DNA from: Tritonibacter scottomollicae | GTDB taxonomy: Bacteria; Pseudomonadota; Alphaproteobacteria; Rhodobacterales; Rhodobacteraceae | NCBI RefSeq assembly: GCF_003003215.1 | Contig: NZ_PVUF01000019.1 | Span: 1-64,000, forward strand | DNA length: 64,000 nucleotides | Direction: 5' to 3' | Shown: positions 1 to 8,641 of the stretch, piece after piece | Position numbering within the stretch: the first letter of the stretch is position 1 | How the letters are laid out: every line of letters starts with the position of its first letter | The notes under the pieces: generated by a model | The model's input: the letters and a program-made list of their open reading frames with translations, nothing else | The model's database searches: none | What the model was told of the DNA's origin: nothing | Position numbers and translations under genes: made by a program

Positions 1-105
1 CCAGTTTCTGGTCTTGTAGGTTGGGGGTGTCGGTCTGCTCATGCAGCCCAGCTACCACGCTGGATTCACGAGATGAATCCCTCAAAGGATTTGTGCAACA
101 GAGCC
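1..105. mobile_element. probable right end of an insertion sequence (partial)
   Basis: The segment ending at 105 reads, on the minus strand, GGCTCTGTTGCACAAATCC, which resembles terminal inverted repeats of IS5- or IS6-type elements. Just inside it is a perfect 7-bp inverted repeat, GGATTCA and TGAATCC, at 62-68 and 74-80. No transposase reading frame is recognisable in the bases available. The other end lies outside the window, so identity rests on the terminal sequence alone. Confidence 0.4.
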
Positions 106-140
106 GTCGCGTTCTAGAATACTGCCCAGCAACGCCCGTT

Positions 141-1031
141 TCAGGATAAGAATGCGGCGCCGGTACTGCGTTCAAGAAGGTCCTGGACCAGGGGGTTCGG
201 GAACCGGCGCCGAAGCGTGACGGCGAAAAAGGTTTCCTTGATCAACGGGTGCTCCTTGGCTTCTTTGAGGCGGCCGGAGCTCAGTTCATCTTTCACGACG
301 ATCGGCGCGACAAGCGCAAGCCCGACATCCTCTCGTACCATAAGGCGCATCATGGCCATGTCGTCTACTTCCGCGGCAATTTGCGGCCGCACTGACAAAC
401 GGCTCGCCATAGCGTCGAACGCGGTGCGCACGCTGCTGTCGGTCGTGGGCAGGATAAAGGGCTGGTCGAGGAGAAGCTCCCTGATCGGGCTATCGGGGTC
501 GATCCGGTCCGGGGTGCCGACGATACTGACGTCCTGCTGTCCAATCTGGTGTGTTTCATATGGGGTCAGGCTGTCGTCTGGTGGCGGGCGGTTCATCAAC
601 ACCATATCGAGATTGAGTGAGCCCAGTCCTTCCAGCAATTCTGTGGGACTGCCAGAGCGCAGAATGACTTCCACATCCAGGCGTGACAAAATCGGCCTTA
701 GAAAACCGATCTGAAAGTTGCGCGACAAGGTTGCCAGCGCGCCGACGCGCAACGCCTTGCGGTTCTGTACCGGCCCCGTGAGCGTGGCGACCAGTTCTTG
801 CCCCGTTGAGAAAATGGCGTCCGCATGGTCCAGCGCGATCCGCCCGGCTTCGGTCAGATGCAGTTGTCGCCCCCGTCGTTCGAACAGTGCGTGGCCCAGA
901 CGGTCTTCCAGTTGCTTGATCTGAACCGACAGGGCGGACTGAGACAGGTTCAAACGCTGTGCCGTGCGCGTCAGGTTCCCCTCATGCGCAACGGCCCAGA
1001 AATATCGCAGGTGATGATAGTTCAACGGCAT
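141..1031 (-). CDS. LysR-family transcriptional regulator of the dab operon
   Basis: A 296-residue LysR regulator. Residues 3-62 form the winged helix-turn-helix (HLRYFWAVAHEGNLTRTAQRL, then SQSALSVQIKQLEDRLG). The rest is the usual two-lobed inducer-binding domain. It is divergent from dabB with only 112 bp between the starts, and that gap holds a perfect LysR-type inverted repeat at 1035-1051, immediately upstream of its own ATG. Position and operator suggest it autoregulates and controls dabBA, possibly in response to inorganic carbon status. The N-terminal motif is NhaR/CbbR-like, but the effector cannot be read from sequence. Family is certain; the target is inferred from layout. Confidence 0.88.
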   Translation of the reverse strand: MPLNYHHLRYFWAVAHEGNLTRTAQRLNLSQSALSVQIKQLEDRLGHALFERRGRQLHLTEAGRIALDHADAIFSTGQELVATLTGPVQNRKALRVGALATLSRNFQIGFLRPILSRLDVEVILRSGSPTELLEGLGSLNLDMVLMNRPPPDDSLTPYETHQIGQQDVSIVGTPDRIDPDSPIRELLLDQPFILPTTDSSVRTAFDAMASRLSVRPQIAAEVDDMAMMRLMVREDVGLALVAPIVVKDELSSGRLKEAKEHPLIKETFFAVTLRRRFPNPLVQDLLERSTGAAFLS

Positions 1032-1034
1032 ATA

Positions 1035-1051
1035 GTTCTATTTATTAGAAC
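1035..1051. promoter_or_regulatory. LysR-type operator between the LysR gene and dabB
   Basis: A perfect inverted repeat, GTTCTA, 5-bp spacer, TAGAAC, fits the T-N11-A pattern of LysR boxes. It begins 4 bp upstream of the divergent LysR start codon, so binding would also cover that gene's translation or transcription start region. Confidence 0.6.
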
Positions 1052-1143
1052 GATTTATGAAGGACAATGAATTTTTCTTGCCAACCCTTCTCGCCTAGGC
1101 AGGGGCAAAGGTCTTTGACCACGAAAATCAATGGATCCCGATC

Positions 1144-2694
1144 ATGCTCTATCTCTTCGTGCCTCTCTTCAGTCCGCTCCTGCTTCTTCTGGCTGCGCTT
1201 CATGCCGCGCGACATCCCGGTAAACGCCCGGGGCGGGTGGCGCAGTTGGCAGAGATGGCGGCGTTCGGTGCCTTTTTGATCGCGGTGCTCGCCGCGACGC
1301 TCCTCGTGATGAAAGGCGCGGGCACCTCGGCGCTGATCGGACTTGCTGGCGTTGGCCTGTCCGTACGGCTCGATGTGGTGAGTACGGTGATGTTGGTGCT
1401 GGTCAGCTTCATCGGCTGGGTCGTGATGCGGTATTCCAGGACCTACATGGATGGCGAGGCCCGCCAAGGGGCATTCACCGCTTGGATGTCGGTGACACTG
1501 GCGGCGGTGCTGCTGCTGGTGATGGCGGGTAACCTCGTGCAACTCTTGGCCGCCTGGACACTGACCAGCCTGTCGCTGAATCGGCTGTTGTTGTTCTACC
1601 CAGAGCGGGCAACAGCGCGGCGTGCCGCCCGCAAGAAAGCCCTTGTCGCACGGTTGAGCGAAGGCGCGCTGGCGGGGGCGATCCTTCTGCTGATTGCCGC
1701 AACAGGAACCACCGACATCCAGACCATTCTCGCGAACGCCCAGACCACCTGGCTGACCACGGGGGCGGCGCTTTTGATCGCTCTCTCGGCCGTTCTGGCA
1801 TCGGCGCAGTTTCCGATGCATGGCTGGCTGACCGAAGTGATGGAAGCCCCGACACCGGTATCCGCCCTGCTGCATGCGGGCGTGATCAATGCGGGCGGGT
1901 TCCTCTTGATCCGCTTTGCGGATGTGATGCTTCTGGCGCCGGGCGTCATGGCGCTGCTGGTCATGCTGGGCGGTTTTACGGCGTTGTTCGGTGGTCTGGT
2001 GATGCTCACACAGCCTGCGGTCAAGACGTCGCTGGCATGGTCTACCATCGCGCAAATGGCCTTTATGATCATGCAATGCGGACTGGCGCTGTTCCCACTG
2101 GCGTTGCTGCACATCGTGGCACACTCGCTCTACAAGGCCCATGCGTTTCTCAGCTCGGGCGAGGCGGTGCGCAATGTCGCCGCGATCAGCCGTCCCGGTC
2201 CGATCGCCGTGCCCAGTGCGCGCAACGTCCTGCAGTCCTTTGCGAGTGCCATCGTGATCTACGCTCTTGTCGGTGCCGTGCTCGGGTTTGACGAAAAGTC
2301 GGTTCAGGCCATCGCCCTGGGCGTGATCCTGATCTTCGGCGTCGCCTACCTTCTGGCGCAGGGCTTTGCCGATGCGGCGCCCCTCGCGTTGATGCGACGC
2401 ACCGTGATCTATGCGCTGGTCACATCGGTCAGCTATTTCGCGCTGCAGGTCGTCGCCCTGTATCTGACCGCAGGCAGCCTGCCCCCAACCCCTGAGCCGG
2501 GCCCGCTGGAATGGGCGTTGATCCTTCTGGCGCTTGGGAGCTTTGGCCTTGTCGCGGTGGCCCAGGCGACTTTCCCGCTGTGGGCTTCGCACCCCGCAGC
2601 AGCCGGATTGCGCGTTCATCTGACCAACGGTCTCTATGCGAATGCGATCTGCGACAAGCTCTTGGACGGTTGGTCCAAGCGGTCCGAAGCCTGA
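1144..2694 (+). CDS. dabB: DabB, proton-conducting membrane subunit of the DAB inorganic carbon transporter
   Basis: A 516-residue polytopic membrane protein of the NuoL/MrpA proton-conducting family. Core residues include the helix with MHGWLTEVMEAPTPVSALLHAG, the hallmark of NuoL/M/N-type antiporter subunits, and a conserved Lys in the TSLAW-type segment. It is not part of a nuo or mrp cluster; it is followed 15 bp later by dabA. In characterised DAB systems this subunit is thought to couple cation flow to CO2 hydration by DabA at the cytoplasmic face, trapping bicarbonate. The ATG at 1144 starts directly with a hydrophobic helix. Confidence comes mainly from the pairing with DabA. Confidence 0.9.
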   Translation: MLYLFVPLFSPLLLLLAALHAARHPGKRPGRVAQLAEMAAFGAFLIAVLAATLLVMKGAGTSALIGLAGVGLSVRLDVVSTVMLVLVSFIGWVVMRYSRTYMDGEARQGAFTAWMSVTLAAVLLLVMAGNLVQLLAAWTLTSLSLNRLLLFYPERATARRAARKKALVARLSEGALAGAILLLIAATGTTDIQTILANAQTTWLTTGAALLIALSAVLASAQFPMHGWLTEVMEAPTPVSALLHAGVINAGGFLLIRFADVMLLAPGVMALLVMLGGFTALFGGLVMLTQPAVKTSLAWSTIAQMAFMIMQCGLALFPLALLHIVAHSLYKAHAFLSSGEAVRNVAAISRPGPIAVPSARNVLQSFASAIVIYALVGAVLGFDEKSVQAIALGVILIFGVAYLLAQGFADAAPLALMRRTVIYALVTSVSYFALQVVALYLTAGSLPPTPEPGPLEWALILLALGSFGLVAVAQATFPLWASHPAAAGLRVHLTNGLYANAICDKLLDGWSKRSEA

Positions 2695-2709
2695 AAAGGA
2701 ACACTCCTG

Positions 2710-5118
2710 ATGCATACAAAACTCGAGTCCTATCCCGCCGCCCTGCTTGAGCTTGTCTTCGAGGCCAACACAGCCGCCAAGGCGATTCCACCGCTGTTCC
2801 CGCTGTCCTCAAACGTTGCGGTGAACCCGTTCCTTGGTCAGACAGGCGAGACGCTGGCCGCCACCGCTGCGCGTTTGGCGCGGGTGGGCGGCGCCCGGAT
2901 TACACCGTCACGCGCCCATTGGGCCGACAAGCTGCGGGCAGGTGAAATCACCGATACGGATCTGCTGGACGCAGTGTCTGCGGTCAAAGGGGATGGCGAT
3001 ACGCTGAGCCTGCAAGACGTGAAGACTGCCCTGGAGAATGATACAGCCGACCCCAAGGCCCTGCCCACCGTGGCCGAATTGGCGGCGGATGTTTCGGGCG
3101 TAGACTGGCCGGGGCTGATCGAAGATCGCATTGGCGTATGGGCCGCCAGCCATTTTGATCAGGGGCAAGCTCTTTGGCAGCAGTCCAGTACCGGCGGGCC
3201 CTTCAGCGCCTGGCGCGAATTTGCTTCGCGCGATCTGACCCCCGAGATCCAGGGGCTGACAGGGTTTTGTGCCTTTGTCGCTGGAACGAACCGCTCGCAT
3301 TGGCGCGCCATAGGCCGCGCTTCGGATCAGCTTGGCGTGACCACCGATGCCGCGACGACCGCCTTCCATCGCTGGCTGATGACGCTGGGCGGATGGGCGC
3401 AATATGGCCGCTACCTGCTGTGGCAGGCAGAGCTGGAGGGGGCTCAGGAAAGCACCGTCACGGAGCTTCTGGCGATCCGTATGGTGTTCGACGAAGCATT
3501 GTTTCACCTCTACGAAGACCAGATCGCAGCGCGTTGGGCGGAGGTTGTCGCCGCCCATCAGACCCCTGTCAGCCCGTCGCGGGATCTTGTTATCGACGCG
3601 GTACTTCAGGAAGCGGCGGAACGGGCACAGCAGCGTATCCTGTCCGACAGGCTGCTGCCGGGGAAACCACACAGGGCCGAAGGGCGCCCGGATGTGCAAG
3701 CGGCCTTCTGTATCGACGTCCGGTCCGAAGTCTTCCGTCGCGCGCTGGAAGCGCAGGACAAGAACATCGAGACCATCGGCTTTGCCGGGTTCTTCGGGCT
3801 GGCCAGCGCGCACAAGATTGCCGGCTCGGATGTGACCGAACGGCGCGGCCCGGTGCTGTTGCAACCTGGCGTGACATCACGGGCGGCGGAACCCACGCAG
3901 GCCGATCTTGATCGGCGCTACACCGCACGGGCCAAGCGGGCCTGGGGCCGGTTCAAGCTGGCCGCTGTGTCGTCTTTCGCCTTTGTGGAGGCGACGGGGC
4001 CGCTTTATGCCGGGAAGCTGGTTCGGGATGCGCTGGGCCTTGGCGGCCAGGCCACGGTCGAACCTGCACCCGAGTTGGATCCGGCCATCAGCCTGGACGC
4101 CCGTATCGGGATTGCGAAGTCAGTGCTGAGGGCCATGTCGCTGACCGATAATTTTGCGCGGATTGTCTTGCTTGCCGGTCACGGCGCCGATGTAACCAAC
4201 AATCCGCATGAAAGCGCATTGCACTGTGGCGCCTGTGGTGGACACGCGGGGGATGTGAATGCCCGGCTTCTGGCACGGCTGTTGAATGATCACGACGTAA
4301 AGCTTGGATTGCGGGACGCTGGGATCGAGATCCCTGTCGATACGGTGTTCCTGCCCGCCATGCACCACACAACGACCGACGAGGTCACCCTCTATGAGGG
4401 GGATGTGCCGCAGGGTGTCGCGACCGGCGGGTTCAGACAGCTGAAGGAATGGTTGGCCGCCGCCGGGAGCCTCGCCCGTGCAGAGCGAGGGCAACGTCTG
4501 CCACGCGCAACTGGAGCCGCGAGCGTCCCACAGCGGGCGCGGGACTGGGCCGAAACACGCCCCGAATGGGGGCTGGCTGGATGCCGGGCCTTCATCGCAG
4601 CGCCGCGCCATCGCACCGACGGGGCGGATCTGGCAGGGCAGGCCTTCCTGCATAACTACGACTGGCGGCGCGATGACGGGTTCGGCGTGCTTGAACTGAT
4701 TATGACTGCCCCTGTGGTTGTCGCCAGCTGGATCAGCCTGCAGTATTACGGCTCAACCGTGGCGCCGTCCCTGTTTGGTGGTGGCAACAAGCTGCTGCAT
4801 AATGTGGTGGGCGGTATCGGCGTTCTGGAAGGCAACAATGGTGCCCCGCGCCCGGGTTTGCCATGGCAATCCGTTCACGATGGGAACAGCTTCCAGCACG
4901 ACCCGCTGCGCTTGTCGGTGATCATCGAGGCGCCGCGCGAGGCGATGACCGATGTTCTCGCGCGTCATCCCGGCGTGTGCGAGCTGTTCGACAACGGTTG
5001 GCTGCATTTGATCGCCATGGATGACGAAGGCAAACTGGCCTGGCGCTACTGCGGGGACTTGAAATGGACGCCCTTCAGCGCTCCATCTGATGCCGAGCGC
5101 GCAATAGCCGCGGAATAG
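2710..5118 (+). CDS. dabA: DabA (DUF2309), carbonic-anhydrase-like subunit of the DAB inorganic carbon transporter
   Basis: An 802-residue DUF2309/UPF0753 protein. The beta-carbonic-anhydrase-like zinc site is visible: Cys334 and Asp336 in FCIDVRSE, His491 in LAGHGAD and Cys506 in LHCGACGG. The His-to-Cys spacing of 15 matches that reported for the Halothiobacillus enzyme. Arg338 in the same motif is the usual partner of the Asp. The protein is cytoplasmic and associates with DabB. Together they act as a vectorial CO2 hydratase supplying bicarbonate. The window shows no RuBisCO or carboxysome genes, so in this organism the role may be supplying bicarbonate to anaplerotic or biosynthetic carboxylases. 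A Shine-Dalgarno AAGGA precedes the ATG, and a terminator follows at 5171. Confidence 0.93.
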   Translation: MHTKLESYPAALLELVFEANTAAKAIPPLFPLSSNVAVNPFLGQTGETLAATAARLARVGGARITPSRAHWADKLRAGEITDTDLLDAVSAVKGDGDTLSLQDVKTALENDTADPKALPTVAELAADVSGVDWPGLIEDRIGVWAASHFDQGQALWQQSSTGGPFSAWREFASRDLTPEIQGLTGFCAFVAGTNRSHWRAIGRASDQLGVTTDAATTAFHRWLMTLGGWAQYGRYLLWQAELEGAQESTVTELLAIRMVFDEALFHLYEDQIAARWAEVVAAHQTPVSPSRDLVIDAVLQEAAERAQQRILSDRLLPGKPHRAEGRPDVQAAFCIDVRSEVFRRALEAQDKNIETIGFAGFFGLASAHKIAGSDVTERRGPVLLQPGVTSRAAEPTQADLDRRYTARAKRAWGRFKLAAVSSFAFVEATGPLYAGKLVRDALGLGGQATVEPAPELDPAISLDARIGIAKSVLRAMSLTDNFARIVLLAGHGADVTNNPHESALHCGACGGHAGDVNARLLARLLNDHDVKLGLRDAGIEIPVDTVFLPAMHHTTTDEVTLYEGDVPQGVATGGFRQLKEWLAAAGSLARAERGQRLPRATGAASVPQRARDWAETRPEWGLAGCRAFIAAPRHRTDGADLAGQAFLHNYDWRRDDGFGVLELIMTAPVVVASWISLQYYGSTVAPSLFGGGNKLLHNVVGGIGVLEGNNGAPRPGLPWQSVHDGNSFQHDPLRLSVIIEAPREAMTDVLARHPGVCELFDNGWLHLIAMDDEGKLAWRYCGDLKWTPFSAPSDAERAIAAE

Positions 5119-5170
5119 GTCGCCTTTCGCGGCAGTGCGGATCGTCTGGCGCCCGTCCGCGGCTACAACA

Positions 5171-5210
5171 CGCGGCCTCCGTTGGGAAACGGGGGCCGCG
5201 GTCTTGTTTG
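5171..5210 (+). terminator. intrinsic terminator of dabBA
   Basis: A long GC-rich hairpin at 5171-5200 (arms CGCGGCC-CCGTT and AACGG-GGCCGCG) is followed by a T-rich tail, GTCTTGTTTG. It lies 53 bp after the dabA stop and ends the operon before the convergent envelope operon. Confidence 0.75.
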
Positions 5211-5311
5211 TGCGGTCAGGTCTGCACTGCGATAACGGTGGCGGCAGGTGTCTTTGTCAGCCCGCCGCCCATCGCCGCGCTGCGCTGATCAGAGACTAGC
5301 ACCAGACACGC

Positions 5312-6181
5312 TCAGCGTTGCCAGTCTGCGACCTTGGCCGTGTTGGCTTCGATCCACGACTGGACCGCCTTGTCGATCCCTTGCTCTCGTGCGTTGACCA
5401 TTATCTCTTCGATATCGGTGATTTCTAGTGCGATCCTGCCGATCATGTCCGCGATATCAGGGGCGCGCTCGGGGAACCCGGTGTTTGCGCGTGCGTGAAT
5501 CGTCGAGGCCCCGGAGTAGAGCCCTTTGGGGTCGTCAAGATAGCGCATTCCATAGAGCGCGAACTTCATATGTGGACGCCAGGCGGTGACAACGACGGGC
5601 GCGTCGCGCCGCTGCGCCAGCGCGATTTCGCGGACCATCTTCGGCCCTGTGCCTTCTTCAAGCGTGTAGTTCGTCAGCCCGTATTGCTGGATCGCGTCAC
5701 GCGTGGTGGCCATCAACCCGGCGCCGGGATCAATGCCCACGATGCGCCCGCCAAGAGCCTCCTGCACCTCGGGGCGGCGCAGATCCTCGATCGAGGAGAT
5801 CAGGTCGGCGGGTACCCATTCGGGCACCGCAAGACCGATGGTGCCCTCGTAAAGCGGGCCGAGGTCCACGAGCGTGTCGCCGTAGCGGCGCAAATAGGCG
5901 GCGTGCAATCCGGGTTCCCAAGACATCAGCATGACGTCAATCTCGCCGCGCGAGAGGGTGCGGAACTGGGCCTCGATGTCGGCCAGGGTCAGCTCGACAT
6001 CACGGTCCATCATGTCGTGCAGCACGCGGGCAACAAGCTTGGTCACCACTTCGGCGTCAGACCAGGGCGTCCACCCGATCACGACATCCGGGCGGCCCAG
6101 CGATTGCGCCGCGAGAGGTGTTGCGGAGAGGCTGGCAAGGGCAGCCAGCATGCTCCGGCGCGAGAGGGATGTGCGGATCAT
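5312..6181 (-). CDS. OpuAC-type glycine betaine/choline-like periplasmic binding protein, orphan
   Basis: A 289-residue secreted binding protein of the OpuAC family. An N-terminal signal with SRRSMLAALA resembles a Tat leader and ends near AAQ-S. The mature part has the family landmarks VIGWTPWSDAEV near residue 35, the MLMSWEPGLHAAYL segment and the PVVVTAWRPHMKFALY motif, whose aromatic residues normally bind a quaternary amine. The start overlaps the VWA gene upstream by ATGA, so it is the last gene of a five-gene envelope operon. No permease or ATPase gene accompanies it, so it is either a receptor or feeds a transporter encoded elsewhere. The ligand is inferred from the family only. Confidence 0.82.
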   Translation of the reverse strand: MIRTSLSRRSMLAALASLSATPLAAQSLGRPDVVIGWTPWSDAEVVTKLVARVLHDMMDRDVELTLADIEAQFRTLSRGEIDVMLMSWEPGLHAAYLRRYGDTLVDLGPLYEGTIGLAVPEWVPADLISSIEDLRRPEVQEALGGRIVGIDPGAGLMATTRDAIQQYGLTNYTLEEGTGPKMVREIALAQRRDAPVVVTAWRPHMKFALYGMRYLDDPKGLYSGASTIHARANTGFPERAPDIADMIGRIALEITDIEEIMVNAREQGIDKAVQSWIEANTAKVADWQR

Positions 6182-6978
6182 GGTTCCAGTTCCTCGAAAT
6201 TGATGTCCGCCGGATCGAAATCGCTGGCCTCGCCACTGGTCGCGTCAAGTCCAGCGCGCAGGTCGTCCGGGGAATTTGCGTCGGTATAAAAGACGCGGGT
6301 GGGATCTTTCAGGCTATGTCCGCCCTCGATGCAAAAGCCGATGGTGTGAATCTCGATCATGTTGGCGGGATTATCGAACACGGCACCGACAACCGGGGCA
6401 GGGCTTTCGCCGCTGGAAGCCTGCCCGTCGGTGATGACGATCAGGCGGTAGGCGCCGGTTCCACCTTGTCGAACGGCCTGGTTCTCCAGCTCCTGGCGGG
6501 CGATCTGCATCGCGCTGAGCAGCGGCGTGCCGCCGTCGGCGCCCAGGGCTTTGATCCGGTCAACAACCTGGCGGGCGTGTTCATCCCCGCGCCCGAGCGA
6601 AAAGTCGAGCCGGGTGCCTTCGGCGCTGAAACTCACCAAGCCGACGTTGTCGCCGGGATTGGCGGCGATCCAGCTCAGCAATGCCGCCTTGGCGGCGTCG
6701 GCGCGGCTGAAGTAATCTCCGGCGCAGTCCTTGCTTGCCATCGAGCCGGACATGTCCAGCACAATCATATTGTTCTGCGCAAAGGGATCGGTGGCCGTGC
6801 CGGGCGTGATGTCGCCGTCACGCGTTCCGTTCGCTGGCCAGACGGCGTTGCCGAGCGCGGCAACTGAAATGGGCGCCACATCTGCGGGTGTCTCTTCCTC
6901 TTCGAAACAGGCAGACAGGACAAGACAGGCGGCAAGGCTGATCGATATGCGGATCAGGTTTTTGGAGTGCAAGGTCAT
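6178..6978 (-). CDS. VWA-domain lipoprotein
   Basis: A 266-residue protein with a lipoprotein signal peptide (lipobox LSAC, lipidated Cys24) and a von Willebrand factor A domain from about residue 68. The MIDAS metal site is intact: DMSGS at residues 75-79, a Thr in GGTPLLSA, and Asp in VITDGQASSG. It would sit in the periplasm anchored to a membrane and bind a partner through a divalent metal. It is 7 bp downstream of the SBP-OmpA fusion gene and overlaps the OpuAC gene by 4 bp, so its partners are probably the other envelope proteins of this operon. Function is unknown. Confidence 0.82.
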   Translation of the reverse strand: MTLHSKNLIRISISLAACLVLSACFEEEETPADVAPISVAALGNAVWPANGTRDGDITPGTATDPFAQNNMIVLDMSGSMASKDCAGDYFSRADAAKAALLSWIAANPGDNVGLVSFSAEGTRLDFSLGRGDEHARQVVDRIKALGADGGTPLLSAMQIARQELENQAVRQGGTGAYRLIVITDGQASSGESPAPVVGAVFDNPANMIEIHTIGFCIEGGHSLKDPTRVFYTDANSPDDLRAGLDATSGEASDFDPADINFEELEP

Positions 6979-6985
6979 GGCTGCC

Positions 6986-8620
6986 TCACCACTCGTTCAG
7001 CGGGGTAAAGACCTCCGCCTCGGATTCCATGCCAATCACCCGGAACACGACCCGGCGAGAGTTCTGCCATTCTTCCTCGGTCTTGGGCGGACAGGGCAGA
7101 TCGTTGCAGAACCCGCCGAGCGGATCCTCGATGCCGCGGCCATTGATTGTGATCTGGCTGTTGTCAATGTCATAGCCCAGCGTCGCGGCGGTCTCGACCA
7201 GCGCATCGCGCACTGCGAGCGCGCGCGCTGTGGACGTATTGCGCAACGAGGCCAGCTCGCGCTTTTGCCGGGTCGGCGGCCAGTCCTGTTTCAGCACCCC
7301 CTTGAGGTAGCCAAGGTAGGAGGAATGCGCTTCGATGCTCAGAATGGCACCGGCGTAGATCTGCGATTTATCGAGGGCTTCCTCGAAAGCGGTGCGATAG
7401 TCCTCGATGGGGAATTGAGCCTGGTTGGGCTCGAACAGGATCGTGACGGCAGCGATGGTGGATTCCGCGATGTCATCGTTGCTCATGGCCTTGATCGCGG
7501 CGGTGGCGGCATCCTGGTCGAAACCAGAGGCTTTGACGCGGCGCTTGTCCCAGATGTTATCGCCGAGGGTCGCGTAATCCAGCGGCGGATCAGTCAACGC
7601 GACCGCGCTGGGAATGAGGCCGGCCTTGACCATGGCGGTCTGGCCGGAGTTGACCACCGACCGGAACGAACGCGGCGCAGAGGCTGTGGACCAGTCGACC
7701 TGACCGTTCAGGCCGACGGTTTCAACACCGCGCCAAAGGGTCTGCATCTCGTCCTCAAGGGCGGCGTCGCCCAGCACCATTTCCGCGGCGCGTTGAAAGT
7801 CGACCACTTGTTTCTTTGCGTCCTCGCGGAACAGTTCTTCGGCCTTCAGAAGGGCCCGAACGGTGGCCCGGACCTTGTCACTGTTCTGTTCAAGATAATC
7901 GGCGCGTACGACCAGCAAATCGCCGATCACCCGGTTGGCCGAGGTGGTTGTGACCAATTGTTGTGCCCCGGCGACAGAGCCTTCGGCCCCGGTGCCGACG
8001 CCGCCTGCGGTCAGTACTTCGGCGCGCGGCGTTGACATGATGGCAAAGGGCAACCCTGCGTCCTGCGCAAAGCTCTCGGCGGGGGTATCGACCAGCCGGA
8101 TGTCGGGCATGGTCTCCGCGTCCAGTGCCAGTTGCAGCGCAAAATCCAGACGGGCGGGCGTCGTCGCCACGGCGCGTCCGGACAGGTCGCTCAGCGCATC
8201 AAAATCGCGCGCGACCAGCGCGTCGGCGCCGTTCGACCAGCCGTAGAAGAAGACCGGCACCATGCGCGTCTTGTCCTGCGCCTCGGTTTGTTCGGCCAGA
8301 AGCGTCATCTGCGCATGGGTGACACGCATATACGGCGTCTCGCAGCCGAGGTAGGCGGGCAGCTGCGCGTCATAATCATCGAAGCGGCGGGTCTCGATCG
8401 TGAAGTCGACGCCATCGCGGGTGGTGGAGTGACGTTGAAAAATGCTGGGCCCAAGCAGATCGTCCGTGGCATGTGCGGTGATCGCGTCATGCCCGGCCGG
8501 AACCATGGGCAGGATGCTGGCACTGTCTGCGCGGCAATCGCGCACCGCCAGATCCTGTGCAACCGCTCCTGTCGCCAGAAGCGACGCCAAGGCCGGAACA
8601 ATGAATAAAATAGGTCTCAT
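6986..8620 (-). CDS. periplasmic binding-protein domain fused to a C-terminal OmpA domain
   Basis: A 544-residue secreted protein (signal peptide ending near AVAQ-D). Residues about 25-360 look like a type 2 periplasmic binding protein of the SsuA/TauA or phosphate-binding kind. Residues about 380-535 form an OmpA-like peptidoglycan-binding domain with ILFEPNQAQFP at its start and the RNTSTARALAVRDAL and NSRRVVFRV segments at its end. The fusion would tether a solute sensor to the cell wall. It has no transporter nearby. From memory, similar fusions occur near TelA/XpaC/VWA genes in other proteobacteria; that association is an inference to test. Confidence 0.75.
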   Translation of the reverse strand: MRPILFIVPALASLLATGAVAQDLAVRDCRADSASILPMVPAGHDAITAHATDDLLGPSIFQRHSTTRDGVDFTIETRRFDDYDAQLPAYLGCETPYMRVTHAQMTLLAEQTEAQDKTRMVPVFFYGWSNGADALVARDFDALSDLSGRAVATTPARLDFALQLALDAETMPDIRLVDTPAESFAQDAGLPFAIMSTPRAEVLTAGGVGTGAEGSVAGAQQLVTTTSANRVIGDLLVVRADYLEQNSDKVRATVRALLKAEELFREDAKKQVVDFQRAAEMVLGDAALEDEMQTLWRGVETVGLNGQVDWSTASAPRSFRSVVNSGQTAMVKAGLIPSAVALTDPPLDYATLGDNIWDKRRVKASGFDQDAATAAIKAMSNDDIAESTIAAVTILFEPNQAQFPIEDYRTAFEEALDKSQIYAGAILSIEAHSSYLGYLKGVLKQDWPPTRQKRELASLRNTSTARALAVRDALVETAATLGYDIDNSQITINGRGIEDPLGGFCNDLPCPPKTEEEWQNSRRVVFRVIGMESEAEVFTPLNEW

Positions 8621-8641
8621 AAAAGCGTCCTTTAAGTCGCG

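Noticed and set aside
1045-2715. 556-codon frame on the minus strand across dabB
   Set aside because: It is an antisense shadow of dabB: very rich in Gln, His and Arg, with no recognisable domain, while the plus strand encodes a clear NuoL-type membrane protein.
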